NCBI RefSeq assembly: GCF_021172145.1
Contig: NZ_CP089095.1
Span: 2,953,063 to 3,017,062 of the forward strand
Direction: 5' to 3'
Source: Flavobacterium cyclinae
Lineage (GTDB): Bacteria > Bacteroidota > Bacteroidia > Flavobacteriales > Flavobacteriaceae
DNA length: 64,000 bases
The translations under genes were made by a program, and so were the position numbers. A model generated the notes under the pieces. That model saw only the letters and a program-made list of their open reading frames with translations, was not told the DNA's origin and ran no database searches. How positions within the stretch are numbered: position 1 is the stretch's first letter; each line of letters starts with the position of its first letter. Below are positions 43,284 through 51,118 of this stretch, piece after piece.

Positions 43284-44435
43284 ATGATCAACAAGCGACT
43301 TCTTATCAAAAATCTTTTAGCTCATCATGATGAGAATAGTTTTTATGATAAGAAGCGGCAATTGAACTTACACACTAAAGAAGGGAAAGCCAAGTTTTTA
43401 AAGCACATCTGTGCGCTTTCTAATTCCAATCCTAGTAATAATTCTTATATTGTGGTGGGGGTTGAAGACGAAACCAATGAAATTGTTGGAGATGATTTTT
43501 TTGACGACAGCCGAATTCAGAATTTAGTGAATGCTTTTTTGGAAAATCCACCAAAAATTCAGTACGAAAATGTGCCTTTTCCGAATCTTCCAAAAGATAA
43601 AGTAGTAGGATTGGTTACTATTAAACCAAAATCAAAAACTTCCTATTTTAAAAAAGGCATTCACACCATTGAAGCGAATACTTACTTCGTTAGAAAAGGA
43701 AGTAACACAACACCTACTTCAGAAAAAATTCCGTATTCTAAACAAAATGTAGAAACCGTTATTAGTATTGAAAACAGTTCGCGAAACAGCATTGAAAACA
43801 CTTTAGAAAGTGTCTTAGATTTCATTAATAATCGCCATAAAGATTTACCTTCTAAATACAAAGTTTTCAAAGAGTTGTTTGTGGTATGCTGGGCAGGAAA
43901 CAAGAAAAAAATTCGGGATAAAGAATATTATTCACGAGTGGATATTGAATTGGTTAATGAGCAAGTAAAATTGTTTTATTCTGCACTAGATGAAGTTAGT
44001 ATTGAATACGATGAAAGCAGTTTTTCTATTACCGAATACATTTCACTGGGTTTAAACGACAAGACGAGTTACTATCCTTTTGAAAAAGTTACGCTTACGT
44101 TTTTTGATAATGGGTATTATAAAATAAATTCCGAAATGTTATTTGAGCCACCGCAATACAATCGGAAAATGTTGCATCACATTTATAATTCTAATTTAAG
44201 TCTATTGGGAAAACTTCAAAAGGGATTACTTTTGCAACCTAATGAGTTCCTTGATTTAGAAAACTTACCGCAAATTATGATGATTTGTTATTTAAACGGA
44301 TTTGAGGATGCCAAACAAAAATTAATTGATGCTAAACCTTATCTTAAATCGTTAGAAAATCCTATCGCTTATGTCTCTTTTAAAGAAGTAATGCGAATTT
44401 TAAGAAAAATGAAATACAACACAAGAAATGAATAG
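43284..44435 (+). CDS. AlbA_2 domain protein
   Basis: A 383-residue soluble protein. The N-terminal half (about 15-150) matches the AlbA_2 / Schlafen-like nucleic-acid or ATP-binding module (KAKFLKHICALSNS, YIVVGVEDETNEIVGDD, GIHTIEANTYFVRKGSNT). The C-terminal half is not recognised. AlbA_2 proteins have many contexts, including transcriptional regulation and defence. It overlaps the next gene, a phosphoesterase, by 8 bases. Confidence 0.78.
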   Translation: MINKRLLIKNLLAHHDENSFYDKKRQLNLHTKEGKAKFLKHICALSNSNPSNNSYIVVGVEDETNEIVGDDFFDDSRIQNLVNAFLENPPKIQYENVPFPNLPKDKVVGLVTIKPKSKTSYFKKGIHTIEANTYFVRKGSNTTPTSEKIPYSKQNVETVISIENSSRNSIENTLESVLDFINNRHKDLPSKYKVFKELFVVCWAGNKKKIRDKEYYSRVDIELVNEQVKLFYSALDEVSIEYDESSFSITEYISLGLNDKTSYYPFEKVTLTFFDNGYYKINSEMLFEPPQYNRKMLHHIYNSNLSLLGKLQKGLLLQPNEFLDLENLPQIMMICYLNGFEDAKQKLIDAKPYLKSLENPIAYVSFKEVMRILRKMKYNTRNE

Positions 44436-45165
44436 AAAATTAGTTATTGGTGACATCCATGGCGGATTAAAAGCGTTACATCAGGTTTTGGATAAAGCAA
44501 AAGTGACTTCAAAAGACACTCTGATTTTTTTAGGAGATTTTGTTGATGGTTGGAGCGAATCGCCAGCGGTTTTAGATTTTCTTATTCAATTAGAACAACA
44601 ACAAAATTGCATATTTATCAAAGGAAATCATGATGATTTAGTATTAAAATGGTTAACTACTAATAAAGAAGGCTTTGATGAGAAAATGTGGTTTCAACAT
44701 GGTGGTGAAGCAACTTCATTGAGTTATGAACGAGTAGATGAAGCCACAAAAGAAAAACATATTACGTTTCTGAAATCGCTAAAAAACTACTATTTAGATG
44801 ATGAAAATCGATTGTTTATTCATGCAGGATTTACCAATGTAAGAGGTGTTGATTTCGAATTTTTCAAACCACTATTTTATTGGGATAGAACGTTATGGGA
44901 AATGGCATTAGCTCTTGATCCGAATCTTTCAAAAGATCATATTTCGTATCCCAATCGATTAAAATTGTATCATGAAATTTACATTGGACATACTCCAGTT
45001 ACTAAAATAAATGAAGCCATTCCAGTGAATAAAGCTTGTATTTGGAACGTAGATACGGGTGCCGCTTTCAAAGGAAAACTTACAATTATGGACATCGAAA
45101 CAAAGGAATTTTGGCAAAGTGATGCCTTACCTGATTTGTATCCAGATGAAAAAGGAAGAAATTAA
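44428..45165 (+). CDS. Metallophosphoesterase (PrpA-like protein phosphatase family)
   Basis: This 245-residue protein has the calcineurin-like signature GDIHGGLKAL, FLGDFVDGW and KGNHDDLVLKW, and later HAGF and GHTPV with metal-binding histidines. It resembles bacterial PP1/PP2A-type serine/threonine or diadenosine polyphosphate phosphatases; the substrate is open. Coupled to the AlbA_2 gene by an 8-base overlap. Confidence 0.9.
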   Translation: MNRKLVIGDIHGGLKALHQVLDKAKVTSKDTLIFLGDFVDGWSESPAVLDFLIQLEQQQNCIFIKGNHDDLVLKWLTTNKEGFDEKMWFQHGGEATSLSYERVDEATKEKHITFLKSLKNYYLDDENRLFIHAGFTNVRGVDFEFFKPLFYWDRTLWEMALALDPNLSKDHISYPNRLKLYHEIYIGHTPVTKINEAIPVNKACIWNVDTGAAFKGKLTIMDIETKEFWQSDALPDLYPDEKGRN

Positions 45166-45241
45166 TTCCTTTTTTTTATGCTATTCTAATACAATTTATA
45201 CCTTTGCTTCAAATTATTTATTTACGTAAAATCCATTCAAA

Positions 45242-45817
45242 ATGAGTGTAATAGAAAAAAAACTGAAAGACCGCAGTGGTTCAGTTTGCGAAATTAGTGG
45301 TACCGAACATGATTTAGTTGTGTACACGTTGCCACCTCACACTGCAGAAAGTTTAGAACATTCGGTTTTGGTTGCAAAACATTTAAAAGACCAAATTGAA
45401 AACCCTGAAACCATGAATGAAAACGATTGGAGAGGGTTATCAGAAAGTATGTGGAACGAACATTTGCCGGTTCAAATTTTATCTTGGCGCATGTTAGCGC
45501 GTTTGAAAAACAACGATTTGCTTGACATGATGTATTTAGACGAAGAAGCCTTAGAATGGGCAAAAGCAACTGGTGAAGGCGAAGAAGAAGACGAAAACAA
45601 AATTGTACATAAAGACAGTAACGGCGTTATTTTACAAGATGGCGACTCAGTAGTATTGATTAAAGATTTAGATGTAAAAGGTGCTACTTTTACCGCAAAA
45701 CGTGGAGCTGCCGTGCATAACATTAAATTAGTTTGGGACGATGCTAACTTAATTGAAGGTAGAGTAGAAAACCAAAGTATTTACATTTTGACGCAGTACG
45801 TGAAGAAAACGAAGTAG
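45242..45817 (+). CDS. PhnA domain protein
   Basis: A 191-residue protein ending in a PhnA-type domain (about 130-190: KDSNGVILQDGDSVVLIKDLDVKGATFTAKRG then IEGRVENQSIYILTQYVKK). The N-terminal zinc-ribbon of longer relatives is reduced to a single Cys (SVCEISG). The middle contains an acidic run (GEGEEEDENK). E. coli YjdM/PhnA is not needed for phosphonate use, so no phosphonate role should be read into the name. A TACCTTTG box at 45199-45206 may be the -7 element; a terminator follows. Confidence 0.85.
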   Translation: MSVIEKKLKDRSGSVCEISGTEHDLVVYTLPPHTAESLEHSVLVAKHLKDQIENPETMNENDWRGLSESMWNEHLPVQILSWRMLARLKNNDLLDMMYLDEEALEWAKATGEGEEEDENKIVHKDSNGVILQDGDSVVLIKDLDVKGATFTAKRGAAVHNIKLVWDDANLIEGRVENQSIYILTQYVKKTK

Positions 45818-45821
45818 TTTT

Positions 45822-45861
45822 CAATGTGGCAATGTGCCGATGTGGTAATTTAGTAATGTGA
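45822..45861. repeat. Period-8 AATGTGG word array
   Basis: Five units of 8 bases: CAATGTGG, CAATGTGC, CGATGTGG, TAATTTAG, TAATGTGA. It lies between the PhnA-gene stop and its terminator. Confidence 0.75.
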
Positions 45862-45866
45862 TAATA

Positions 45867-45899
45867 GAAAACCCTGCAAATTTGATTTGTGGGGTTTTT
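45867..45899 (+). terminator. Intrinsic terminator of the PhnA-domain gene
   Basis: A stem pairing AAACCC TGCAAAT with ATTTGTG GGGTTT (two G-T pairs) and loop TTG is followed by T-rich sequence. Confidence 0.8.
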
Positions 45900-45947
45900 G
45901 GTTTTTGATAGCTTTCTGTTACCATTAAGACAACTTAAGTTTTTTAT

Positions 45948-45991
45948 GCTATATCAGTGTTATATCAGTGCTGTAACAGTGCTATATCTAT
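45948..45991. repeat. Four imperfect 11-base tandem units
   Basis: GCTATATCAGT, GTTATATCAGT, GCTGTAACAGT and GCTATATCTAT follow each other without gaps at 45948-45991. They lie about 70 bases upstream of the -7-like box of the secreted orphan gene. Confidence 0.75.
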
Positions 45992-46127
45992 AAAGAAAAC
46001 ACCAACTTGACTACTTAATTATAAAAGTTGACTTTACTTTTTTTAGTTACAATTTGTTATCTTTGATTAAAATGAACCACGTGAGGTATCCTTAAGATTT
46101 TAATTCAACAAATATTAAACTATTAAA

Positions 46128-47381
46128 ATGAACTTAAAAGCAATTATTTATTTAATCGTTTTTTTTCAAAGCATAATATGCTTTGGACAATTTAAACATC
46201 CTGAACCAACAATAGTTAGGCCTTCCGTAATTCTTCCAGAAAATGATATAAATGATTATTCAAAATTATACAACAAGAAAATAAAGAAGAAAATTATCGG
46301 TAAAACAATTACAGAATTTGACATAAATGGTAACGTTATTTCAGAAATTAATTCCGATTCAAATTCAACTACAACTATTCTTTATAGATATACAAATAAT
46401 ATTTTGGTTGAAAAAGAAAAGAGAACAACTATTGATACTAAAAACATAGAAAAGAGAGTTTTAGATAATTCAAATTATATTAAAGAAAACGAAAAAAAAG
46501 GTGAAAAAATAACTGTAGTTACTGATTATAATTATAATAACGAATTTGAATTCTATAAAGCAATATTAGACAAAAAAAAGAATCGCATTACTTCATATTT
46601 GATCGAAAAGAAAGAAGGAGATACTAAAACTTCAATAAAAAAATATAATATTTTTTATAATCAAGATAAAATAATTGAAATTAGTGAAGATAATGGCGAA
46701 AAAAAACAATATTTCTACAAAAATAATCTAATTGACAAAATAGAATATTTCGACAACAATGACAAAAGAAAAACCAATTCCATAACTTATTTTATCTACG
46801 ATTTAAATAGTAATTTAACAGCGATAAAAGGTATTAGAAAAACAATTTACAATAACAAAATATCTGAGAATAAATTCATAAAAGATTCTGCAGTTTATGA
46901 TAATAAAAATAACATAGTCTGGGCATATAATGTCAATGACTATCTAGCTGCCAATCAAAATCAAAAAAATCATTATATAACTTATAGATATAATGATAAT
47001 AACAAAATTATTGAATCAACTAAGTTTGAAAATGGGATAGAAATGATAAAATCATCGTATTCCTATGAAAATAATTTATTAAAGGAAATAAAGCAAATTC
47101 ATAAAGGTGATTATATTCTAACAAAAAATTATAAATATATTGATGGAAAATTAGTTGAATTTACAGAATTAGATCCTTTTTTAAATCTTGAAAAACGATG
47201 TGTTTATGATTATGATGAGTCTACAAATTTAAAATCGATTACAGAATTTAGAAAATACACAGACAGAAAATCTGGAAAAATTACTGATGTTAAAACATCT
47301 ACCTTTTTTTCGTTTGATAGTAATACACTCACGATTAAAAATCAAAATGGAATCATTGAAAAATATGAATTTTTTGATTAA
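46128..47381 (+). CDS. Secreted orphan protein with YD-like repeats (417 aa)
   Basis: A signal peptide (1-21, ending CFGQ) is followed by about 395 residues rich in Lys, Asn, Tyr and Ile. Short strand pairs recur with a YD/RHS-like pattern: NGNVISEINSDSN, YRYTNNILVEKE, YFYKNNLIDKIEYFDNNDKR, YDLNSNLTAIKGI, YRYNDNNKIIES. This resembles the toxin_YwqK/YD-repeat style of Bacteroidota surface proteins but no named domain can be claimed. The coding sequence is clearly more AT-rich than its neighbours. The inverted repeat AACCACGTGA / TCACGTGGTT (46075-46084, 47409-47418) flanks it. Possibly acquired. Confidence 0.75.
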   Translation: MNLKAIIYLIVFFQSIICFGQFKHPEPTIVRPSVILPENDINDYSKLYNKKIKKKIIGKTITEFDINGNVISEINSDSNSTTTILYRYTNNILVEKEKRTTIDTKNIEKRVLDNSNYIKENEKKGEKITVVTDYNYNNEFEFYKAILDKKKNRITSYLIEKKEGDTKTSIKKYNIFYNQDKIIEISEDNGEKKQYFYKNNLIDKIEYFDNNDKRKTNSITYFIYDLNSNLTAIKGIRKTIYNNKISENKFIKDSAVYDNKNNIVWAYNVNDYLAANQNQKNHYITYRYNDNNKIIESTKFENGIEMIKSSYSYENNLLKEIKQIHKGDYILTKNYKYIDGKLVEFTELDPFLNLEKRCVYDYDESTNLKSITEFRKYTDRKSGKITDVKTSTFFSFDSNTLTIKNQNGIIEKYEFFD

Positions 47382-47446
47382 AATTTTATCCGCTACAGTG
47401 ACTCTTTTTCACGTGGTTTAAATTAAAATAAACAAAATTACAAACA

Positions 47447-47482
47447 AAAAACCCTGTAAAAATCAAATTTTACAGGGTTTTT
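47447..47482. terminator. Bidirectional intrinsic terminator
   Basis: A perfect 15-base stem (47447-47461 with 47468-47482, core CCCTGT/ACAGGG) with loop ATCAAA and A/T-rich ends lies between the convergent orphan gene (+) and ALDH gene (-). Confidence 0.9.
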
Positions 47483-47498
47483 CTATATCCAAAAAGTA

Positions 47499-47531
47499 AC
47501 TAATCACTTATTACTTTTCACTAATCACTTA
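47499..47531. repeat. ACTAATCACTTA direct repeat
   Basis: ACTAATCACTTA occurs at 47499-47510 and 47520-47531, with TTACTTTTC between. The pair sits directly behind the ALDH stop codon (on the minus strand) and before the terminator. Confidence 0.7.
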
Positions 47532-47532
47532 A

Positions 47533-49083
47533 TTACAAATCAAACTTAATACCTTGAGCTAATGGTAACGCTGTTCCGTAGTTGATAGTATTCGTTTGTC
47601 TTCTCATGTAGGCTTTCCATGCGTCAGAACCTGATTCACGGCCACCACCTGTTTCTTTTTCACCACCAAAAGCACCACCAATTTCAGCACCAGAAGTTCC
47701 AATGTTTACGTTAGCAATACCACAATCAGAACCCGCAGCAGAAAGGAATAATTCCATTTCTCTCATGTTGTTGGTAAAGATAGAAGAAGATAATCCTTGA
47801 GGAACTGCATTTTGCATTTCGATAGCTTCTTCAATTGTGCTATATTTCATTACATATAAAACTGGAGCAAATGTTTCGTGTTGCACGATTTCGAACTCGT
47901 TTTTCGCTTCAATAATACATGGTTTTACATAACAACCGCTTTCGTATCCTTTTCCTTCTAAAACACCACCTTCTACAATTACTCTTCCACCTTCAGCTTT
48001 TGCTTTTTCGATAGCGTTTAAGTAATCTTGAACCGCACCTTTATCGATAAGTGGACCTACGTGATTGTTAGCATCTAATGGATTTCCAATTTTTAACTGC
48101 GCATAAGCTTTAGCTAAAACGTCTAATGTTTTATCGTAAACACTTTCGTGAACAATTAATCTACGAGTTGAAGTACAACGTTGCCCTGCTGTTCCTACTG
48201 CTCCAAATACCGCTCCTACCAATACCATTGATAAATCCGCTTCTTTAGAAACGATAATTGCGTTGTTTCCACCTAATTCTAAGATAGTTTTTCCAAAACG
48301 CTCAGCAACTGTTTTTGATACGTGACGACCAATTCTAGTAGAACCTGTAAAAGACACTAATGGAATACGTTTGTCGTTATTGATTAAATCACCAGACTCA
48401 TTACCCACCACTAAACAGCTGATTCCTTCTGGCAAATTGTTTCTTTCTAATACGGTTTGAATGATGTTTTGACAAGCTACACCACATAAAGGCGTTTTTG
48501 AACTTGGCTTCCAAATACAAACGTCACCGCAAATCCATGCTAACATCGTATTCCAAGACCAAACCGCTACTGGGAAGTTGAAAGCCGAAATGATTCCCAC
48601 CACTCCAAACGGATGCCATTGCTCATACATTCTGTGCATTGGACGCTCTGAGTGCATTGTTAATCCGTGTAATTGACGTGATAAACCTACTGCGAAATCA
48701 CAGATATCAATCATTTCTTGAACTTCTCCAAGTCCTTCTTGATACGATTTACCCATTTCAAAAGACACTAATTTTCCTAATGCTTCTTTATGTTTACGCA
48801 ATTCTTCTCCCATTTGACGCACGATTTCCCCTCTTTTTGGAGCCGGAACCAAACGCCATGTTTTGAAAGCTTCGGTTGCTGCTTGCATAGCAGTTTCGTA
48901 ATCTTCTTTTGTAGAAGATTTTACTTTTCCAATCAAATCTCCTGTTGCTGGAGAATACGATTCGATGATTTTTCCGTTAGAAAACCACTTTGTTCCAGTA
49001 GAAGTTCCTTCGTTAATTTCTTTAATGCCTAATTGTTGCAAAGCTTCTTGCATACCAAATTGAATTGCTGCTTCAGATATCAT
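47533..49083 (-). CDS. Aldehyde dehydrogenase (ALDH7-like)
   Basis: This 516-residue NAD(P)-dependent dehydrogenase has the ALDH signatures GIISAFNFPVAVWSWN, FTGSTRIGR, LELGGNNAIIV (catalytic Glu region) and GQRCTSTRRL (catalytic Cys). The long N-terminal extension and the GQRCTSTRR context resemble the ALDH7 / piperideine-6-carboxylate (alpha-aminoadipic semialdehyde) dehydrogenase group; other semialdehydes cannot be excluded. It has its own promoter at 49121-49150. The gene upstream on the same strand is 3-hydroxyanthranilate dioxygenase. Confidence 0.92.
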   Translation of the reverse strand: MISEAAIQFGMQEALQQLGIKEINEGTSTGTKWFSNGKIIESYSPATGDLIGKVKSSTKEDYETAMQAATEAFKTWRLVPAPKRGEIVRQMGEELRKHKEALGKLVSFEMGKSYQEGLGEVQEMIDICDFAVGLSRQLHGLTMHSERPMHRMYEQWHPFGVVGIISAFNFPVAVWSWNTMLAWICGDVCIWKPSSKTPLCGVACQNIIQTVLERNNLPEGISCLVVGNESGDLINNDKRIPLVSFTGSTRIGRHVSKTVAERFGKTILELGGNNAIIVSKEADLSMVLVGAVFGAVGTAGQRCTSTRRLIVHESVYDKTLDVLAKAYAQLKIGNPLDANNHVGPLIDKGAVQDYLNAIEKAKAEGGRVIVEGGVLEGKGYESGCYVKPCIIEAKNEFEIVQHETFAPVLYVMKYSTIEEAIEMQNAVPQGLSSSIFTNNMREMELFLSAAGSDCGIANVNIGTSGAEIGGAFGGEKETGGGRESGSDAWKAYMRRQTNTINYGTALPLAQGIKFDL

Positions 49084-49120
49084 TTTATAACTTTTTATTC
49101 GGTTTTTGTTAAATTTTTTT

Positions 49121-49150
49121 CAAAGATAGAAAATATATTTTTAAACACAA
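49121..49150 (-). promoter_or_regulatory. Bacteroidota-type promoter of the ALDH gene
   Basis: On the minus strand, TTG (49150-49148), a 19-base spacer and TATCTTTG (49128-49121) match the consensus. The start codon is 38 bases downstream. Confidence 0.8.
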
Positions 49151-49174
49151 GAGTTTAATCTTGGTGTTATATTT

Positions 49175-49237
49175 TGCCACGGATTTCAAGGATTTTCACA
49201 GATTTTTTTGCGAAACTTTGTGAGAATTTGTGTTACT
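49175..49237. repeat. CACGGATT-type repeat between HAAO and ALDH genes
   Basis: GCCACGGATTTCAAGGATTTT and CACAGATTTTTTT are followed by GCGAAACTTTGTGAGAATTTG. On the minus strand AATCCGTGGCAAAATA matches the element at 20015-20092, and the GCGAAACTTTGTG part recalls the 22-base unit at 20689-20776. Confidence 0.6.
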
Positions 49238-49772
49238 TTTTTGTAAACTTAGGATTCGTTTCCATTACAGTGCCACATTTTTTACACGTTCTTTTTTCTT
49301 CTGAATTGTAGAAGGTGCTGAAATGCGGAAAAAAATCCTTTTCTATGTCGTGTAATTCGAAATAAACTTCATGTAATTTATGATTGCAATTGTTACAAAA
49401 CCAAAGCAAACCATCATTAAATCCTTTTCCAGCGCGTTTTCTTTCGATTACCAACCCTACAGAACCTTCTGTCCTTGCCGGCGAATGCGGTACTTTAGCA
49501 GGATGCAAATACATATCTCCTGGACCTAATTTCATCGCTTTTTTTTCGCCATCCTCTTGAATGTAAACCGTGATTTCACCTTCTAATTGGTAAAACAATT
49601 CTTCGGTTTCATTGTAGTGATAGTCTTTTCGAGCATTGGGTCCACCCACAACCATAACAATGTAATCGTCTGATTCTACGTATAAATTTTTATTACTAAC
49701 AGGCGGTTTTAACAACGCTTTATTGTCTTCAATCCACTTTTGTAAATTAAACGGTTTTGCTATTGCCATCAT
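49233..49772 (-). CDS. nbaC: 3-hydroxyanthranilate 3,4-dioxygenase
   Basis: This 179-residue cupin dioxygenase cleaves 3-hydroxyanthranilate in the kynurenine pathway, towards quinolinate and NAD or tryptophan breakdown. Metal ligands are in DYHYNETEELFYQLEGE (His and Glu) and HPAKVPHSPAR (His). The C-terminal rubredoxin-like site of bacterial enzymes is present as CNNCNH and CKKCGT. A second ATG follows at 49769. The gene is upstream of ALDH on the same strand, separated by a repeat and a promoter. Confidence 0.95.
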   Translation of the reverse strand: MMAIAKPFNLQKWIEDNKALLKPPVSNKNLYVESDDYIVMVVGGPNARKDYHYNETEELFYQLEGEITVYIQEDGEKKAMKLGPGDMYLHPAKVPHSPARTEGSVGLVIERKRAGKGFNDGLLWFCNNCNHKLHEVYFELHDIEKDFFPHFSTFYNSEEKRTCKKCGTVMETNPKFTKK

Positions 49773-49802
49773 TTTTAATTTAAAACGTAAAGTTACTAAA
49801 AA

Positions 49803-49842
49803 GAAAAAAGGTTAGCTGTATTTTTTGTTACAAACTAACCTT
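49803..49842 (-). terminator. Likely terminator of the EEP nuclease gene
   Basis: AAGGTTAG (49808-49815) pairs with CTAACCTT (49835-49842) across a 19-base loop; on the minus strand it is followed by TTTTTTCTTTTT. Confidence 0.6.
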
Positions 49843-49863
49843 AATAAATTATTATGTTTTTGA

Positions 49864-50979
49864 TTATTTAACTTCTTTAACCAAATAAATATAAACTGGG
49901 AAGTGATCTGAAAATCCTGGAACTCCATTTTGATTACGAAGTGGATATCCTTTGTATTGTCCTGTTTTCTGAATTAAGAAAGGCTTATTGTAAATCCCTG
50001 CTTTCCAATATTTAAACGAACCATAATCATTATTATCCGCTGGAACTAATTGTTGACTCACCATTATTTGATCAAAAATATCTCCAGAATCTCTATAGAA
50101 TAAAGAAGAATTTCCGTCTTTTGCCATTTGTTCAAAAGGGTTATAAACATCTCTTGGCTCTTTTAATTCTGATTTTTTTAATTTAGCACCTACACCTTGT
50201 TTAACTGATTTGTTATATGGTCCATCGTTTAAATCTCCCATTGTAATAAACTTAGCGTTTGGATTGATTTTGATGATAGAATCCATAATTTTTCTATTCA
50301 ATCTACCTGCTGCCTCTCTATAAGGGCTACTTTTTTTCTCACCACCAGAACGAGATGGCCAGTGGTTTACAATAACATTGATTTCTTCACCATCTAATAA
50401 ACCAGTTACTAATAACTGATCACGTGTGTAAATTCTTTTAGTTTTAGCATCTACACTTCCTTTATCATCAGAATCCTCTGATTCATTTTTATCTTTTTTG
50501 CTAGATTCTGTTTCATTTTCATAAATGTACAATGGAATATTAATATAACTTGTAGGTTGAAAATGTTTTTCTTGGTATAAAAATCCAACGTCAATTCCTC
50601 TTTTGTCAGGAGAATCAAAATGTACAATTTTGTATCCTTTATTAATTAGAGTAGGATGTTTAACTAAATCTTCTAATACTCTTCTGTTTTCAATTTCACA
50701 TGCTCCAATGATTACAGGAGAATTTTTTTGAACTTCGCTAGTACCTAATTCAACTAGTACTCTACTTAGATTATCTAGTTTCTTTTTATAATTTTTTTGA
50801 GTCCAACCTCTTGACGGAGTATACTCTTCATCATAGGTATCTGGGTCGTTTATTGTGTCAAATAAATTTTCAAAATTGTAAAAAGCCACAGTATGTACTT
50901 TAAATTTTTTATCCTGAGAAAATGTATTTTCTACCGATAAAATCACTAAAAATACAGCCAAAAGGTGTTTAATTTTCAT
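49864..50979 (-). CDS. Secreted endonuclease/exonuclease/phosphatase family protein
   Basis: This 371-residue exported protein has a signal peptide (1-22, ending TFSQ) and an EEP (DNase I-like) domain. Visible catalytic motifs are ACEIENR (Glu95), RGIDVGFLY, VNHWPSR (His206), MGDLND and GFSDHFPVY at the end. An acidic insertion with ESSKKDKNESEDSDD lies near 158-172. Such proteins hydrolyse DNA or phosphoesters outside the cell. It is divergent from the TonB receptor unit and likely functionally linked to it. A TACCTTTG -7-like box lies on the minus strand at 51025-51032. Confidence 0.88.
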   Translation of the reverse strand: MKIKHLLAVFLVILSVENTFSQDKKFKVHTVAFYNFENLFDTINDPDTYDEEYTPSRGWTQKNYKKKLDNLSRVLVELGTSEVQKNSPVIIGACEIENRRVLEDLVKHPTLINKGYKIVHFDSPDKRGIDVGFLYQEKHFQPTSYINIPLYIYENETESSKKDKNESEDSDDKGSVDAKTKRIYTRDQLLVTGLLDGEEINVIVNHWPSRSGGEKKSSPYREAAGRLNRKIMDSIIKINPNAKFITMGDLNDGPYNKSVKQGVGAKLKKSELKEPRDVYNPFEQMAKDGNSSLFYRDSGDIFDQIMVSQQLVPADNNDYGSFKYWKAGIYNKPFLIQKTGQYKGYPLRNQNGVPGFSDHFPVYIYLVKEVK

Positions 50980-51052
50980 AAAATAATTGTTATATTAATA
51001 TCAAGTTTTATACAAAATGGGTGCCAAAGGTAAATAATATTATTAAAAGTTA

Positions 51053-51093
51053 TACATTTGTAGGCTGTTAAGTTTTTACCTACTTAACGTTAA
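51053..51093 (+). promoter_or_regulatory. -7 box and operator-like inverted repeat before the TonB receptor
   Basis: TACATTTG (51053-51060) fits the -7 consensus, though no TTG sits at the right distance. Just downstream, GTTAAGT (51067-51073) and ACTTAAC (51082-51088) are perfect 7-base inverted repeats, and TTAACGTTAA (51084-51093) is a 10-base palindrome. The position over the transcription start suggests a repressor or two-component regulator site; the regulator is unknown. Confidence 0.45.
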
Positions 51094-51118
51094 ATAAGTA
51101 TTAATAATAACATTCTTT

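Larger units (their letters stand above)
45818..46127. other. 310-base spacer with word arrays and terminator
   Basis: No gene. From left to right: a period-8 array of the AATGTGG type (45822-45861), the PhnA-gene terminator (45867-45899), a four-unit 11-base array (45948-45991), a TATCTTTG -7-like box (46058-46065) and AACCACGTGA (46075-46084), which is half of an inverted repeat with 47409-47418. Confidence 0.7.
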
